Of a stretch of DNA of 53,497 bases, positions 17,039 through 24,710 are shown one piece after another. The notes under the pieces were generated by a model. That model ran no database searches. It saw only the letters and a program-made list of their open reading frames with translations, and was not told the DNA's origin. The DNA comes from Omnitrophica bacterium GWA2_41_15 (lineage in GTDB: Bacteria > Omnitrophota > Gorgyraeia > Gygaellales > Profunditerraquicolaceae): NCBI GenBank assembly GCA_919901915.1, contig CAKKQB010000026.1:1-53497 (forward strand), in the 5' to 3' direction. The position numbers and the translations under genes are program-made. Position 1 is the stretch's first letter; every line of letters begins with the position of its first letter.

Positions 17039-17191
17039 CGGAGATTTTCAAGTGAAAAAGGGTGGGCAAGCCCACCCCTACGTGGCAATACGTAGGAATT
17101 ATGTAGCGATTCGCGTAGGGGCGAGCTTGCTCGCCCAAAACAGAAATTATAAGATAATTTCTAAGCGAATTACGGAGATTTTCAGGTGAAA
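17039..17191. repeat. Palindromic element flanked by a 19-bp direct repeat at the apgM start
   Basis: A 19-base sequence beginning CGGAGATTTTCA occurs at 17039-17057 and again at 17173-17191 (18/19 identical); the second copy holds the ribosome site and GTG start of apgM. Between the copies are hairpins with arms GGGTGGGC/GCCCACCC (17060-17077) and GGGCGAGC/GCTCGCCC (17119-17136), and a long-range pair CCCCTACG/CGTAGGGG. Confidence 0.8.
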
Positions 17192-18385
17192 TACATCATT
17201 ATCGTCGGCGATGGAATGGCGGATTACCCTTTAAAGGAACTTGGCGAACGCACCCCTTTAGAAGCAGCGCATACTCCAAATATGGATTATATCGCAAAAA
17301 ATGGAATACTAGGCCGCGTCCAAACAATTCCTGAGAAAATGAACCCTGCCTCTGATGTGGCAAATCTTTCTATAATCGGATATGACCCTAAAGAATATTA
17401 CACCGGAAGAGGGCCGCTTGAGGCGGCAAATCTGGGCGTTGAATTAGAGGCTGATGATGTAGCTTTTCGTTGTAATTTAATTACTATATCTGAAGATACT
17501 CTGACAGATTATAGCGCCGGGCACATAAGTTCTGAAGAAGCAGCGATACTAATAAAATTTATTGACCAGAAATTAGGGACAGACAGAATAAAGTTTTATC
17601 CAGGAATAAGTTACAGGCATTTAATGCTGGTAAAAAGAGGCTCCGAAGAGCGCCTAGAGGCTTTAAAATGCAGCGCTCCCCATGATATCATAGGCCAATC
17701 TTTCTCAAAAAATATGCCAAAAGGAAATGACGCGGATATTCTAATAAAACTAATGACGGAATCACGCCTCCTCTTAGAAAAACATGAAATAAACCAAGTT
17801 CGGCTGGATCTAAAAGAAAATCCGGCTAATATGATTTGGCTTTGGGGCCAGGGGAAAAAGCCTGCCTTGCCGAAGTTTGTAGATAAATACGGCCTTAAAG
17901 GAAGCGTCATATCCGCGGTTGACTTAATAAAAGGCATGGGAAAAATTTTAGGGCTTAACGTAATAAATGTTCCGGGGGCAACCGGATATTATGATACTGA
18001 CTATAAAAGCAAGGCAAGGGCGGCGCTAGAGTCTCTTAAAAATAATGATTTTGTATTTGTGCATATAGAAGCGCCTGATGAAGCAGGGCACAACGGAGAC
18101 TTAAGAGAAAAAATAACTGCCATTGAAAAAATTGATCAATTAATTGTAGGCCAAATCTTAGCCGCTTTTAGGAATAAAAAAGATGATTTCAGGATTCTAG
18201 TTTTACCTGACCACCCAACTCCAATTTCAATTCGAACACATACGCAAGAACCGGTGATTTTTGGAATGTTTGGAAAAAATATAATTCCTAAAGGTTCCAC
18301 AAGCTATTGCGAAAAAGAAGCGGAAAAGTCAGAGCTTTATTTTGATAAAGGATATGAGCTGATGAAATACTTTATCAGCGGATAG
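17186..18385 (+). CDS. apgM: ApgM-type cofactor-independent phosphoglycerate mutase homologue
   Basis: A member of the archaeal-type alkaline-phosphatase-superfamily mutases: IIIVGDGMADYPL holds the first metal aspartate, then TPNMDYIAKNG, NPASDVANLSIIGYDP with the phospho-serine region, HIEAPDEAGHNGDL and VLPDHPTP. Length 399 aa is normal. The ordinary role is interconversion of 2- and 3-phosphoglycerate. However, it lies among hom, thrC and lysC and no thrB kinase is present. Comparative genomics has proposed that apgM relatives in such clusters replace homoserine kinase, and I consider that role equally likely. The GTG start has GGAG eight bases upstream. Confidence 0.9.
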   Translation: MKYIIIVGDGMADYPLKELGERTPLEAAHTPNMDYIAKNGILGRVQTIPEKMNPASDVANLSIIGYDPKEYYTGRGPLEAANLGVELEADDVAFRCNLITISEDTLTDYSAGHISSEEAAILIKFIDQKLGTDRIKFYPGISYRHLMLVKRGSEERLEALKCSAPHDIIGQSFSKNMPKGNDADILIKLMTESRLLLEKHEINQVRLDLKENPANMIWLWGQGKKPALPKFVDKYGLKGSVISAVDLIKGMGKILGLNVINVPGATGYYDTDYKSKARAALESLKNNDFVFVHIEAPDEAGHNGDLREKITAIEKIDQLIVGQILAAFRNKKDDFRILVLPDHPTPISIRTHTQEPVIFGMFGKNIIPKGSTSYCEKEAEKSELYFDKGYELMKYFISG

Positions 18386-18403
18386 CGCAAAGCCTCCTCC
18401 TAT

Positions 18404-18565
18404 ATGAATAATAATAAATTATTTTTTAGTGTTGTCATATTTGCTGTTTTGATAAAACTCATATTATTTTCTATCGTTACAGTTTACGCGCCGGAATACA
18501 AGTTCGAAAATGACAGCCCTAGCTATATAAATACTGCTACAATGTTGTATCAAAAAGGAAGATAG
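18404..18565 (+). pseudogene. Remnant: N-terminus of a membrane protein, possibly a GT39-type glycosyltransferase
   Basis: A 53-residue frame begins MNNNKLFFSVVIFAVLIK, has one hydrophobic helix, then YEFENDSPSYINTA-like residues and stops. The helix plus an ENDSPSYI segment resembles the start of multi-spanning lipid-linked sugar transferases. The rest of the gene is missing, so it looks like a deletion remnant. Confidence 0.45.
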
Positions 18566-18734
18566 GTTTGGTTTTGAGCCAGAGTTTACCGCTAAAGTAG
18601 CAAAATTGAGATTGCGGATATATGAGGTCGGCATTTCATATTATGGAAGGACCTACGCGGAAGGTAAAAAAATAAACTGGAAAGATGGGGTCAGCGCAAT
18701 CTGGTGCATATTAAGGTACAATTTATTTATTTAA
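18561..18734 (+). pseudogene. Remnant: C-terminus of a family 2 glycosyltransferase
   Basis: The frame reads FGFEPEFTAKVAKLRLRIYE, then VGISYYGRTYAEGKKINWKDG and ends with WCILRYNLFI and a stop. This is typical of the C-terminus of dolichyl-phosphate-mannose-synthase-like glycosyltransferases. It has no start codon and overlaps the end of the previous remnant, so a deletion probably fused two neighbouring genes. Confidence 0.7.
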
Positions 18735-18840
18735 AAAAGAACTTGAACTGGTACAAAATTCTCCAGATGTTCTGATAAAAGAAGAAGTACTCCTCCCATT
18801 TGGGATTTTGATAATGAACTCTTTAATTATAAAGGAAACT

Positions 18841-20061
18841 ATGCCTAAAGGTTTAATTGTGCAGAAATTTGGCGGTTCGTCCGTGGCTAATATTGAACGC
18901 ATACAGAATGTAGCCAAAAGAGTCGCAAGTTACAAAAAACAAGGATACTCTCTTGTGGTAATCGTTTCCGCGTTAGGAGACACAACTGATGAGTTAATTG
19001 AATTAGCAAATAAAATCACTACCACGCCATCAGAACGCGAAATGGACATGCTTCTTTCCACAGGAGAACAAATCTCTGTGGCATTATTAGCTATGGCGAT
19101 ACAAAAATTAGGTTTTAAGGCTATATCTTTTACCGGAGCGCAAGTTGGAATCATTACCGATACGAGCCACACGCGCGCCCGGATTATAAAAATAAACACG
19201 GATAAGATCAATGAAGAATTAAAAAATGGCAAAATTGTCATTGTCGCGGGATTCCAGGGAGTCACCTTAACTCACGACATTACTACTTTAGGCCGCGGCG
19301 GTTCAGATTTAACGGCGGTAGCTTTAGCCAAAGAATTAGCAGCGGTTGAATGCGAAATCTATACTGATGTAGAAGGTATTTACACAACTGATCCCCGAAT
19401 AGAGCCAAAAGCAAAAAAGATAAACGAAATCACTTATGACGAAATGCTTGAGATGGCTTCATTAGGCGCGCAGGTAATGCAAGTCCGCTCCATTGAGGTT
19501 GCCAAAAAGTTCAATGTGCCCATACACGTGCGTTCATCTTTTTCAAAAAATCCGGGAACTATGATTATTAAGGAGGTTAAGAGAATGGAAGAAGTAGTCG
19601 TCAGCAGTGTAACTATAAACAAAAACGAAGCGAAAATTACAATTTGCGATGTTCCTGATCAACCCGGAGCAGCGGCAAAAATATTTAAAGAACTCTCCGA
19701 TAGCGGAATAAGCGTCGATATGATCGTGCAAAACGTAAGCCACACGCGCAAAACCGATATCTCTTTTACTATAGCTAAAACAGACGCGCATAAAGCAATA
19801 AAGTTTACAAATAAAGCCGCCAAAAATATTGGAACAGGAGAGGTTATATTAGATAAAGATATTGCCCGTATTTCAATAATAGGTGTAGGGATGAAATCCC
19901 ATTTTGGCGTAGCAGCCAAAATGTTTGAGGTGTTGGCAGAAAACAAAATTAATATTGAAATGATTTCAACCTCAGACATAAGCATCTCCTGTATCATAAA
20001 GAAAAAATTTGCCGAGTCCGCGGTAAGGGCATTACATGAGAAATTCGGATTAGGAAAATAA
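18841..20061 (+). CDS. lysC: Aspartate kinase
   Basis: LysC phosphorylates aspartate, the first step to lysine, threonine and methionine. The ATG at 18841 gives the standard LIVQKFGGSSVANIERI start, preceded by AAGGA; an in-frame start at 18808 adds only unconserved residues. The kinase domain contains ALGDTTDELI, LLSTGEQIS, FQGVT and GRGGSDLTAVALA. Two ACT domains follow (from about residue 262: ITICDVPDQPGAAAKIF, then ISIIGVGMKSHFGVAAK) for feedback binding. Length 406 aa matches monofunctional aspartokinases. The upstream 100 bases hold remnants of other genes. An internal start is listed separately. Confidence 0.96.
   Translation: MPKGLIVQKFGGSSVANIERIQNVAKRVASYKKQGYSLVVIVSALGDTTDELIELANKITTTPSEREMDMLLSTGEQISVALLAMAIQKLGFKAISFTGAQVGIITDTSHTRARIIKINTDKINEELKNGKIVIVAGFQGVTLTHDITTLGRGGSDLTAVALAKELAAVECEIYTDVEGIYTTDPRIEPKAKKINEITYDEMLEMASLGAQVMQVRSIEVAKKFNVPIHVRSSFSKNPGTMIIKEVKRMEEVVVSSVTINKNEAKITICDVPDQPGAAAKIFKELSDSGISVDMIVQNVSHTRKTDISFTIAKTDAHKAIKFTNKAAKNIGTGEVILDKDIARISIIGVGMKSHFGVAAKMFEVLAENKINIEMISTSDISISCIIKKKFAESAVRALHEKFGLGK
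19571..20061 (+). promoter_or_regulatory. Internal ribosome site and in-frame start for a LysC beta subunit
   Basis: AGGAGG at 19571-19576 stands eight bases ahead of an in-frame ATG at 19585. Initiation there would give a 158-residue protein (start MEEVVVSSVTINKN) made of the two ACT domains only. Alpha/beta aspartokinases with exactly this overlap are known in Bacillus and Corynebacterium. The perfect Shine-Dalgarno inside a coding region supports it. Confidence 0.7.
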
Positions 20062-20063
20062 AT

Positions 20064-20137
20064 CGTCATGCGTATTGCGTATTGCGCGTAATAACTTTAA
20101 CGCACGACGCACAACGCAATACGCACAACGCGCAACG
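20064..20137. repeat. Heptamer array between lysC and citramalate synthase
   Basis: The left arm holds GCGTATT-type units and the right arm ACGCACG, ACGCACA, ACGCAAT units, an imperfect inverted repeat. It ends about ten bases before the Shine-Dalgarno of the next gene, so here the ribosome site is preserved. Confidence 0.8.
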
Positions 20138-20152
20138 AAATCTGGAGGAGAA

Positions 20153-21721
20153 ATGAAGGTTATTCTATACGATACTACCTTACGCGACGGCAGTCAAGGG
20201 GAAGGGATTTCTTATTCGGTTACAGATAAAATCCGTATCACAAAAGAATTGGATGAATTAGGAATCCACTATATCGAAGGAGGCTGGCCGGGCTCTAACC
20301 CTAAAGATATGGAATTTTATTTGGAAATGACAAAAGCTCCTCTTAAAAACGCCCAATTAACAGCTTTTGGCTCAACCCGAAAAGCTAATACCAAAGCCGC
20401 GGATGATAATAATCTTAGAGCTCTTGTAAAATCACAGGCAAAGGTTATAACTATCTTCGGAAAAACATGGGATTTGCACATTACAGATGTCTTAAAAACT
20501 ACACTCGCGGAAAACTTAAATATGATTAAGGATTCCGTAAGTTTCCTTGTTTCCCAGGGCCTTACTGTATTCTATGACGCGGAACACTTTTTTGACGCGT
20601 ATAAAGCGAACAAAGAATATAGCTTAGAGTGCCTCTTTAGCGCGCAAAATTCAGGCGCTAAGGCAGTTGTTTTATGCGACACAAATGGCGGAACCCTTAC
20701 TTCCGAAATTTTAAAGGTAGTCGCGAAAATTCGCCCTCAAATAAAAGTCAACTTAGGTATCCATTGCCATAACGACGCTGGCCTTGCTGTGGCAAATTCC
20801 ATTGCCGCGGTAGAAGCAGGAGCTGATATGGTACAAGGAACAATTAACGGATATGGCGAAAGATGCGGAAACGCGGACTTAATTCCTATTATCGGAAACT
20901 TAAAGATAAAATTAGGCATTGACTGTATTCACAGCGATAAACTAAAAGACTTAACGCGCGTTTCCCATTTTGTCAGCGAGATAAGCAATATGAAACAAAT
21001 GAGCAATCAACCCTATACAGGTTCTTCCGCGTTCGCGCATAAAGGCGGGGTGCATATTAACGCGGTAATGAAAAACCCTAAAACCTACGAACACATTGAA
21101 CCGGCGCTTATAGGAAACCGGCGCAGGATTCTGGTCTCTGAATTGGCGGGTAAAACCGGCGTATTAATCCGCGCTAAAGACTTAGACTTAGATTTAAACA
21201 AAGAAGACCCTAAAACAAAAAAAATCCTAAAAACTATACAGGCCCTTGAAAATCAAGGGTATCATTTTGAAGCGGCAGAAGCCAGCTTTGAATTGTTAAT
21301 GAAAAAAACTCTCGCGAAATACAAAAAATTCTTTGACTTAGAAAGTTTTCGCGTAACAATAGAAAAACTATCAGATAAAAAAATTACTTCAGAAGCAATT
21401 ATTAAACTAAAGGTAAACGGAATAAAGGAGCATACTGCCGCGGAAGGGGATGGTCCGGTAAATGCTTTAGATAATGCCCTTCGCAAGGCATTGAAAGATT
21501 TCTATCCGACATTAGCAAAAATGCATCTTTCAGATTTCAAGGTGCGCGTTCTAGATGAAAAAACAGGCACAGCGGCCCGCGTGCGCGTTCTGATTCAATC
21601 ACAGGATGAAACAGACACTTGGAATACAATCGGCGTTCACGAAAACATCATCGAAGCCAGCTGGCAAGCGCTCGTTGATAGCGTAGAGTATAAATTATTA
21701 AAAGACAAGGCCACAAAATAA
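20153..21721 (+). CDS. cimA: (R)-citramalate synthase
   Basis: The predicted reaction condenses pyruvate with acetyl-CoA, giving the threonine-independent route to 2-oxobutyrate and isoleucine. The ATG at 20153 follows GGAGGAG; a longer frame from 20075 would translate the heptamer array. Motifs are LYDTTLRDGSQGEGISYSV, IEGGWPGSNPKD, HCHNDAGLAVANS, the GYGERCGNADL segment and HKGGVHINAV. The C-terminal regulatory domain (about 400-520) includes GDGPVNALDNALRKAL. Length 522 aa fits CimA of the LeuA-related type better than LeuA itself, but homologues such as homocitrate synthase cannot be excluded without comparison. Confidence 0.88.
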   Translation: MKVILYDTTLRDGSQGEGISYSVTDKIRITKELDELGIHYIEGGWPGSNPKDMEFYLEMTKAPLKNAQLTAFGSTRKANTKAADDNNLRALVKSQAKVITIFGKTWDLHITDVLKTTLAENLNMIKDSVSFLVSQGLTVFYDAEHFFDAYKANKEYSLECLFSAQNSGAKAVVLCDTNGGTLTSEILKVVAKIRPQIKVNLGIHCHNDAGLAVANSIAAVEAGADMVQGTINGYGERCGNADLIPIIGNLKIKLGIDCIHSDKLKDLTRVSHFVSEISNMKQMSNQPYTGSSAFAHKGGVHINAVMKNPKTYEHIEPALIGNRRRILVSELAGKTGVLIRAKDLDLDLNKEDPKTKKILKTIQALENQGYHFEAAEASFELLMKKTLAKYKKFFDLESFRVTIEKLSDKKITSEAIIKLKVNGIKEHTAAEGDGPVNALDNALRKALKDFYPTLAKMHLSDFKVRVLDEKTGTAARVRVLIQSQDETDTWNTIGVHENIIEASWQALVDSVEYKLLKDKATK

Positions 21722-21767
21722 GTCTGATATCAGGCATTTAGAAAAATTATTAAAATGAAAATTGAAA

Positions 21768-24710
21768 ATGGAAATCCCATCCCAATATAACCCCAAAGAG
21801 ACTGAAGATAAGTGGTATAAGTTCTGGGAAGAGAAGAATTTATTTTCCGCTAAATCCAATCCTGCCAAAAAACCATTCTGCGTAGTTATCCCTCCGCCGA
21901 ATGTTACCGGAATCCTGCATATGGGACACGCCCTGAATAATACTATTCAGGATATCCTTATCCGCTATCATCGTATGAAAGGCGAAGAGGCCCTTTGGAT
22001 GCCGGGAACTGACCATGCTGGAATTGCTACTCAAAATATGGTAGAAAAAGCTCTCGCTAAGGAAGGCTTAAAACGACAGGATTTAGGAAGAGAAAAACTC
22101 CTGGAAAGAGTTTGGCTTTGGAAGGAACAGTATGGCTCAACCATTATCCACCAACTAAAAAAATTAGGCGCGTCAAGCGACTGGTCAAGAACGCGCTTTA
22201 CTATGGACGAAGAATATTCAAAGGCAGTGGTAGAGGTATTTGTTGAGCTTTACGAAAAAGACTTAATTTATCAGGGAAATTATATTATTAACTGGTGTCC
22301 GCGCTGTCAAACCGCGCTATCCGATGAAGAAGCGCCGCATCGGGAAATACAGGGAAATCTGTATTATTTAAGATATCCATTAAAAGATGTTAGCCAGTTA
22401 GCCAGTGAGTCGGTTTGCCGGTTAACGGATGAACGGGCAAAAGGATTAACGGATAAACCGGCAAACCGGCAAACCGGCAAACCGGCAAACTACATTGTCG
22501 TTGCGACAACGCGTCCTGAAACAATGCTCGGAGATACCGCGGTAGCGGTTAATCCTAAAGACAAGCGATACAAAAATCTTATTGGAAAAACCCTGATTTT
22601 ACCTTTAGTGAATAAGGAAATAAAAATAATCGCGGATAGCATGGTTGATATGAAATTCGGCACAGGCGCGGTAAAGGTTACACCCGCTCACGACCCTAAC
22701 GACTATGCGTTAGGCAAGAAGCATAATCTTGAATTCATCAATGTCCTGCATCCTGATGGCCGCATGAATGAAAACGCTCTTGATTACCGGGATATGGACA
22801 GATTTGAGGCAAGAGAAGTTATCTTAGAAGACTTAAAGGAAAAAGGATTATTAGAAAAAGTTGAGCCTCACCAGTTATCCGCGGGCCATTGTTACCGCTG
22901 CCATACCATAATTGAACCTTATTTATCCAAGCAATGGTTCGTAAAGATGAAACCCTTATCCAAACCCGCATTGGAAGTGGTTAAAAATGGTAGGATTAAA
23001 TTTTATCCTAAACGCTGGACTAAGGTGTATCTTAACTGGATGGAAAATATTCAGGACTGGTGCATATCAAGGCAGATTTGGTGGGGACATCGGCTTCCTG
23101 TTTATTATTGTAAGAATTGCATGGAGACAGGAAACCTAAATTCAAAATTAAAAATTAAAAAATCTCCCGACAAAGTCGAGATCCCGATAAAGCCTCGGGA
23201 AAAGTTAGAAGATGGTATTATAGTCTCGAGAACAAAACCGGAAAAATGTCCTTACTGCGGCTCAACTGATATATATCAAGACGAAGATGTCTTAGATACA
23301 TGGTTTTCCTCGTGGCTTTGGCCTTTTGCTACGTTTGGCTGGCCTTTTCAGCAATCAGCAATCAGCTGTCAGCCGTCAGCTGAAGATTTAAAGCTGAAAG
23401 CTGAAAGCCGAAAGCTAAAAGCTGATCTAAATTATTTTTATCCCACTTCAGTCCTCGTAACTGCTCCAGAAATTATCTTCTTCTGGGTGGCGCGTATGAT
23501 AATGGCGGGATTAGAATTTATGAAAGAAATTCCCTTTAAAGATGTATACATACACGGCACGGTGCGCGACAGCCAAGGCAAAAAAATGTCTAAATCTTTA
23601 GGGAATATTATTGACCCCCTAGAGATAATAAATGATTACGGCACAGACGCGTTACGTTTTAGCCTAATATCAATAACTACCCAAGGCCAAGACGTATTTT
23701 TATCTAAAGAAAAGTTCGAGCAGGGGAGAAATTTTGCCAATAAAATCTGGAATGCCTCCCGATTTATTTTAATGAATGCGCATCTAGAGAACACACCTCT
23801 AAACGCACATTTGCATCTAGAGGTGTGCCCTCTAGATGCAAATGATATTGTCAATCGCTGGATATTGAGCAGATTCTATTCAACGTTAGAAAAAGTAAAT
23901 AAGTATTTAGAGACCTACAAGTTTAATGAGGCCGCCAATGCTTTGTATGCTTTTTTCTGGCATGAATTCTGCGATTGGTATCTAGAACTGGTTAAACCAG
24001 CCCTAGTTAACAGTGAACAGTTAACAGCTGAGAGCAAAAAGCAAAAAGAACAAACGCATTTGATCATGTGTGAAGTATTAGAAAAGTTTTTAAGGGCGCT
24101 ACATCCTTTTATGCCTTTTGTGACCGAGGAAATTTGGCAAAAATTAAACGAATCACAAATCACGAATCGCAAACTGCCAGCAAGCATCATGATTCAAGCT
24201 TGGCCGCATACACAAAGCCAGATAATTGATAAAAAACTAGAAAAACAGACGCAAACTATATTTGATGTGATTAAAGAAATACGGAATTTGCGCGGCTCCA
24301 TTGAACTAAAAGCCGGCCAAAAAGTCACTATTTCTCTTTATCCCCACACAAAAGCTAAATACAAATTATTTGAGCGCAATACGGATTTAATTATAAATTT
24401 GGCTAAATTAGAGGCTTTAAAGATTCTTGTTTCAAACGCAAGGCCGCCTGCGACGATTAGCGCTGTAATTACTGATATTGACATATATCTGCATTTTAAC
24501 GGACTACTTGATATCACTAAAGAAAAGGATAAAATAAGCAAAAAAATAAATGAATTGGAAAAAACCAAGAACTCAAAAGAACAAAGAATGGAAAATTCTG
24601 AATTCGTTAAAAAAGCGCCAAAAGAAATAGTAGAAAAAGAAAAAGAAAGCATCCTGGAGCTAAAAGACTCTCTAAAACGTTTGGAGAAAATGTTAAATGA
24701 ATTACGCTAA
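21768..24710 (+). CDS. valS: Valyl-tRNA synthetase with several repeat-encoded insertions
   Basis: ValS charges tRNA-Val. The HIGH-like motif HMGH lies in PPNVTGILHMGHALN; the editing domain has VVATTRPETMLGDTAVAV; the KMSKS motif is in GKKMSKSLGN; a C-terminal coiled coil (about 900-980) ends the protein. ATG 21768 gives the usual start EIPSQYNPKETEDKWYKFW; a TTG two codons earlier is the alternative. At 980 aa it is about 100 longer than usual because five or six low-complexity inserts interrupt it: before YIVVATTRPET, after the YYCKNC zinc segment, before YFYPTSVLV, near residue 675, before the anticodon-binding helices and near residue 795. All are in frame at loop positions. It overlaps nadC by 14 bases. 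Confidence 0.95.
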   Translation: MEIPSQYNPKETEDKWYKFWEEKNLFSAKSNPAKKPFCVVIPPPNVTGILHMGHALNNTIQDILIRYHRMKGEEALWMPGTDHAGIATQNMVEKALAKEGLKRQDLGREKLLERVWLWKEQYGSTIIHQLKKLGASSDWSRTRFTMDEEYSKAVVEVFVELYEKDLIYQGNYIINWCPRCQTALSDEEAPHREIQGNLYYLRYPLKDVSQLASESVCRLTDERAKGLTDKPANRQTGKPANYIVVATTRPETMLGDTAVAVNPKDKRYKNLIGKTLILPLVNKEIKIIADSMVDMKFGTGAVKVTPAHDPNDYALGKKHNLEFINVLHPDGRMNENALDYRDMDRFEAREVILEDLKEKGLLEKVEPHQLSAGHCYRCHTIIEPYLSKQWFVKMKPLSKPALEVVKNGRIKFYPKRWTKVYLNWMENIQDWCISRQIWWGHRLPVYYCKNCMETGNLNSKLKIKKSPDKVEIPIKPREKLEDGIIVSRTKPEKCPYCGSTDIYQDEDVLDTWFSSWLWPFATFGWPFQQSAISCQPSAEDLKLKAESRKLKADLNYFYPTSVLVTAPEIIFFWVARMIMAGLEFMKEIPFKDVYIHGTVRDSQGKKMSKSLGNIIDPLEIINDYGTDALRFSLISITTQGQDVFLSKEKFEQGRNFANKIWNASRFILMNAHLENTPLNAHLHLEVCPLDANDIVNRWILSRFYSTLEKVNKYLETYKFNEAANALYAFFWHEFCDWYLELVKPALVNSEQLTAESKKQKEQTHLIMCEVLEKFLRALHPFMPFVTEEIWQKLNESQITNRKLPASIMIQAWPHTQSQIIDKKLEKQTQTIFDVIKEIRNLRGSIELKAGQKVTISLYPHTKAKYKLFERNTDLIINLAKLEALKILVSNARPPATISAVITDIDIYLHFNGLLDITKEKDKISKKINELEKTKNSKEQRMENSEFVKKAPKEIVEKEKESILELKDSLKRLEKMLNELR
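22388..22490 (+). repeat. Repeat insert 1 in valS (8-bp unit)
   Basis: Four exact AAACCGGC units (22455-22486) follow a degenerate inverted counterpart containing CGGTTTGCCGGTT. The insert adds about 35 residues between RYPLKD and YIVVATTRPET, at the edge of the editing domain. Confidence 0.85.
23145..23200 (+). repeat. Repeat insert 2 in valS
   Basis: A run of ATTCAAA and ATTAAAA heptamers is followed by a small hairpin with TCCCGA and TCGGGA arms. It encodes the lysine-rich segment between the zinc-ribbon pair YYCKNC and IVSRTKPEKCPYCG. Confidence 0.7.
23353..23426 (+). repeat. Repeat insert 3 in valS: ten consecutive 7-bp units
   Basis: Units AATCAGC, AATCAGC, TGTCAGC, CGTCAGC, TGAAGAT, TTAAAGC, TGAAAGC, TGAAAGC, CGAAAGC, TAAAAGC keep perfect seven-base register. 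They encode a polar loop just before YFYPTSVLVTAPE. Confidence 0.9.
23781..23838. repeat. Repeat insert 4 in valS: coding hairpin
   Basis: 21-base arms at 23781-23801 and 23818-23838 match at 19 of 21 positions and would form a strong mRNA hairpin within the coding sequence. They encode ENTPLNAHLHLEVCPLDA. Confidence 0.85.
24008..24049 (+). repeat. Repeat insert 5 in valS
   Basis: TAACAGT, GAACAGT, TAACAGC, TGAGAGC, AAAAAGC, AAAAAGA: six heptamers in register inside the region after EFCDWYLELVKPAL. Confidence 0.8.
24148..24175 (+). repeat. Repeat insert 6 in valS
   Basis: ACGAATC, ACAAATC, ACGAATC, GCAAACT: four heptamers after the conserved PFVTEEIWQKL helix. Confidence 0.75.

Noticed and set aside
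20075-20152. Longer N-terminus for citramalate synthase
   Set aside because: It would translate the heptamer array; ATG 20153 has a strong GGAGGAG site and begins the conserved sequence.
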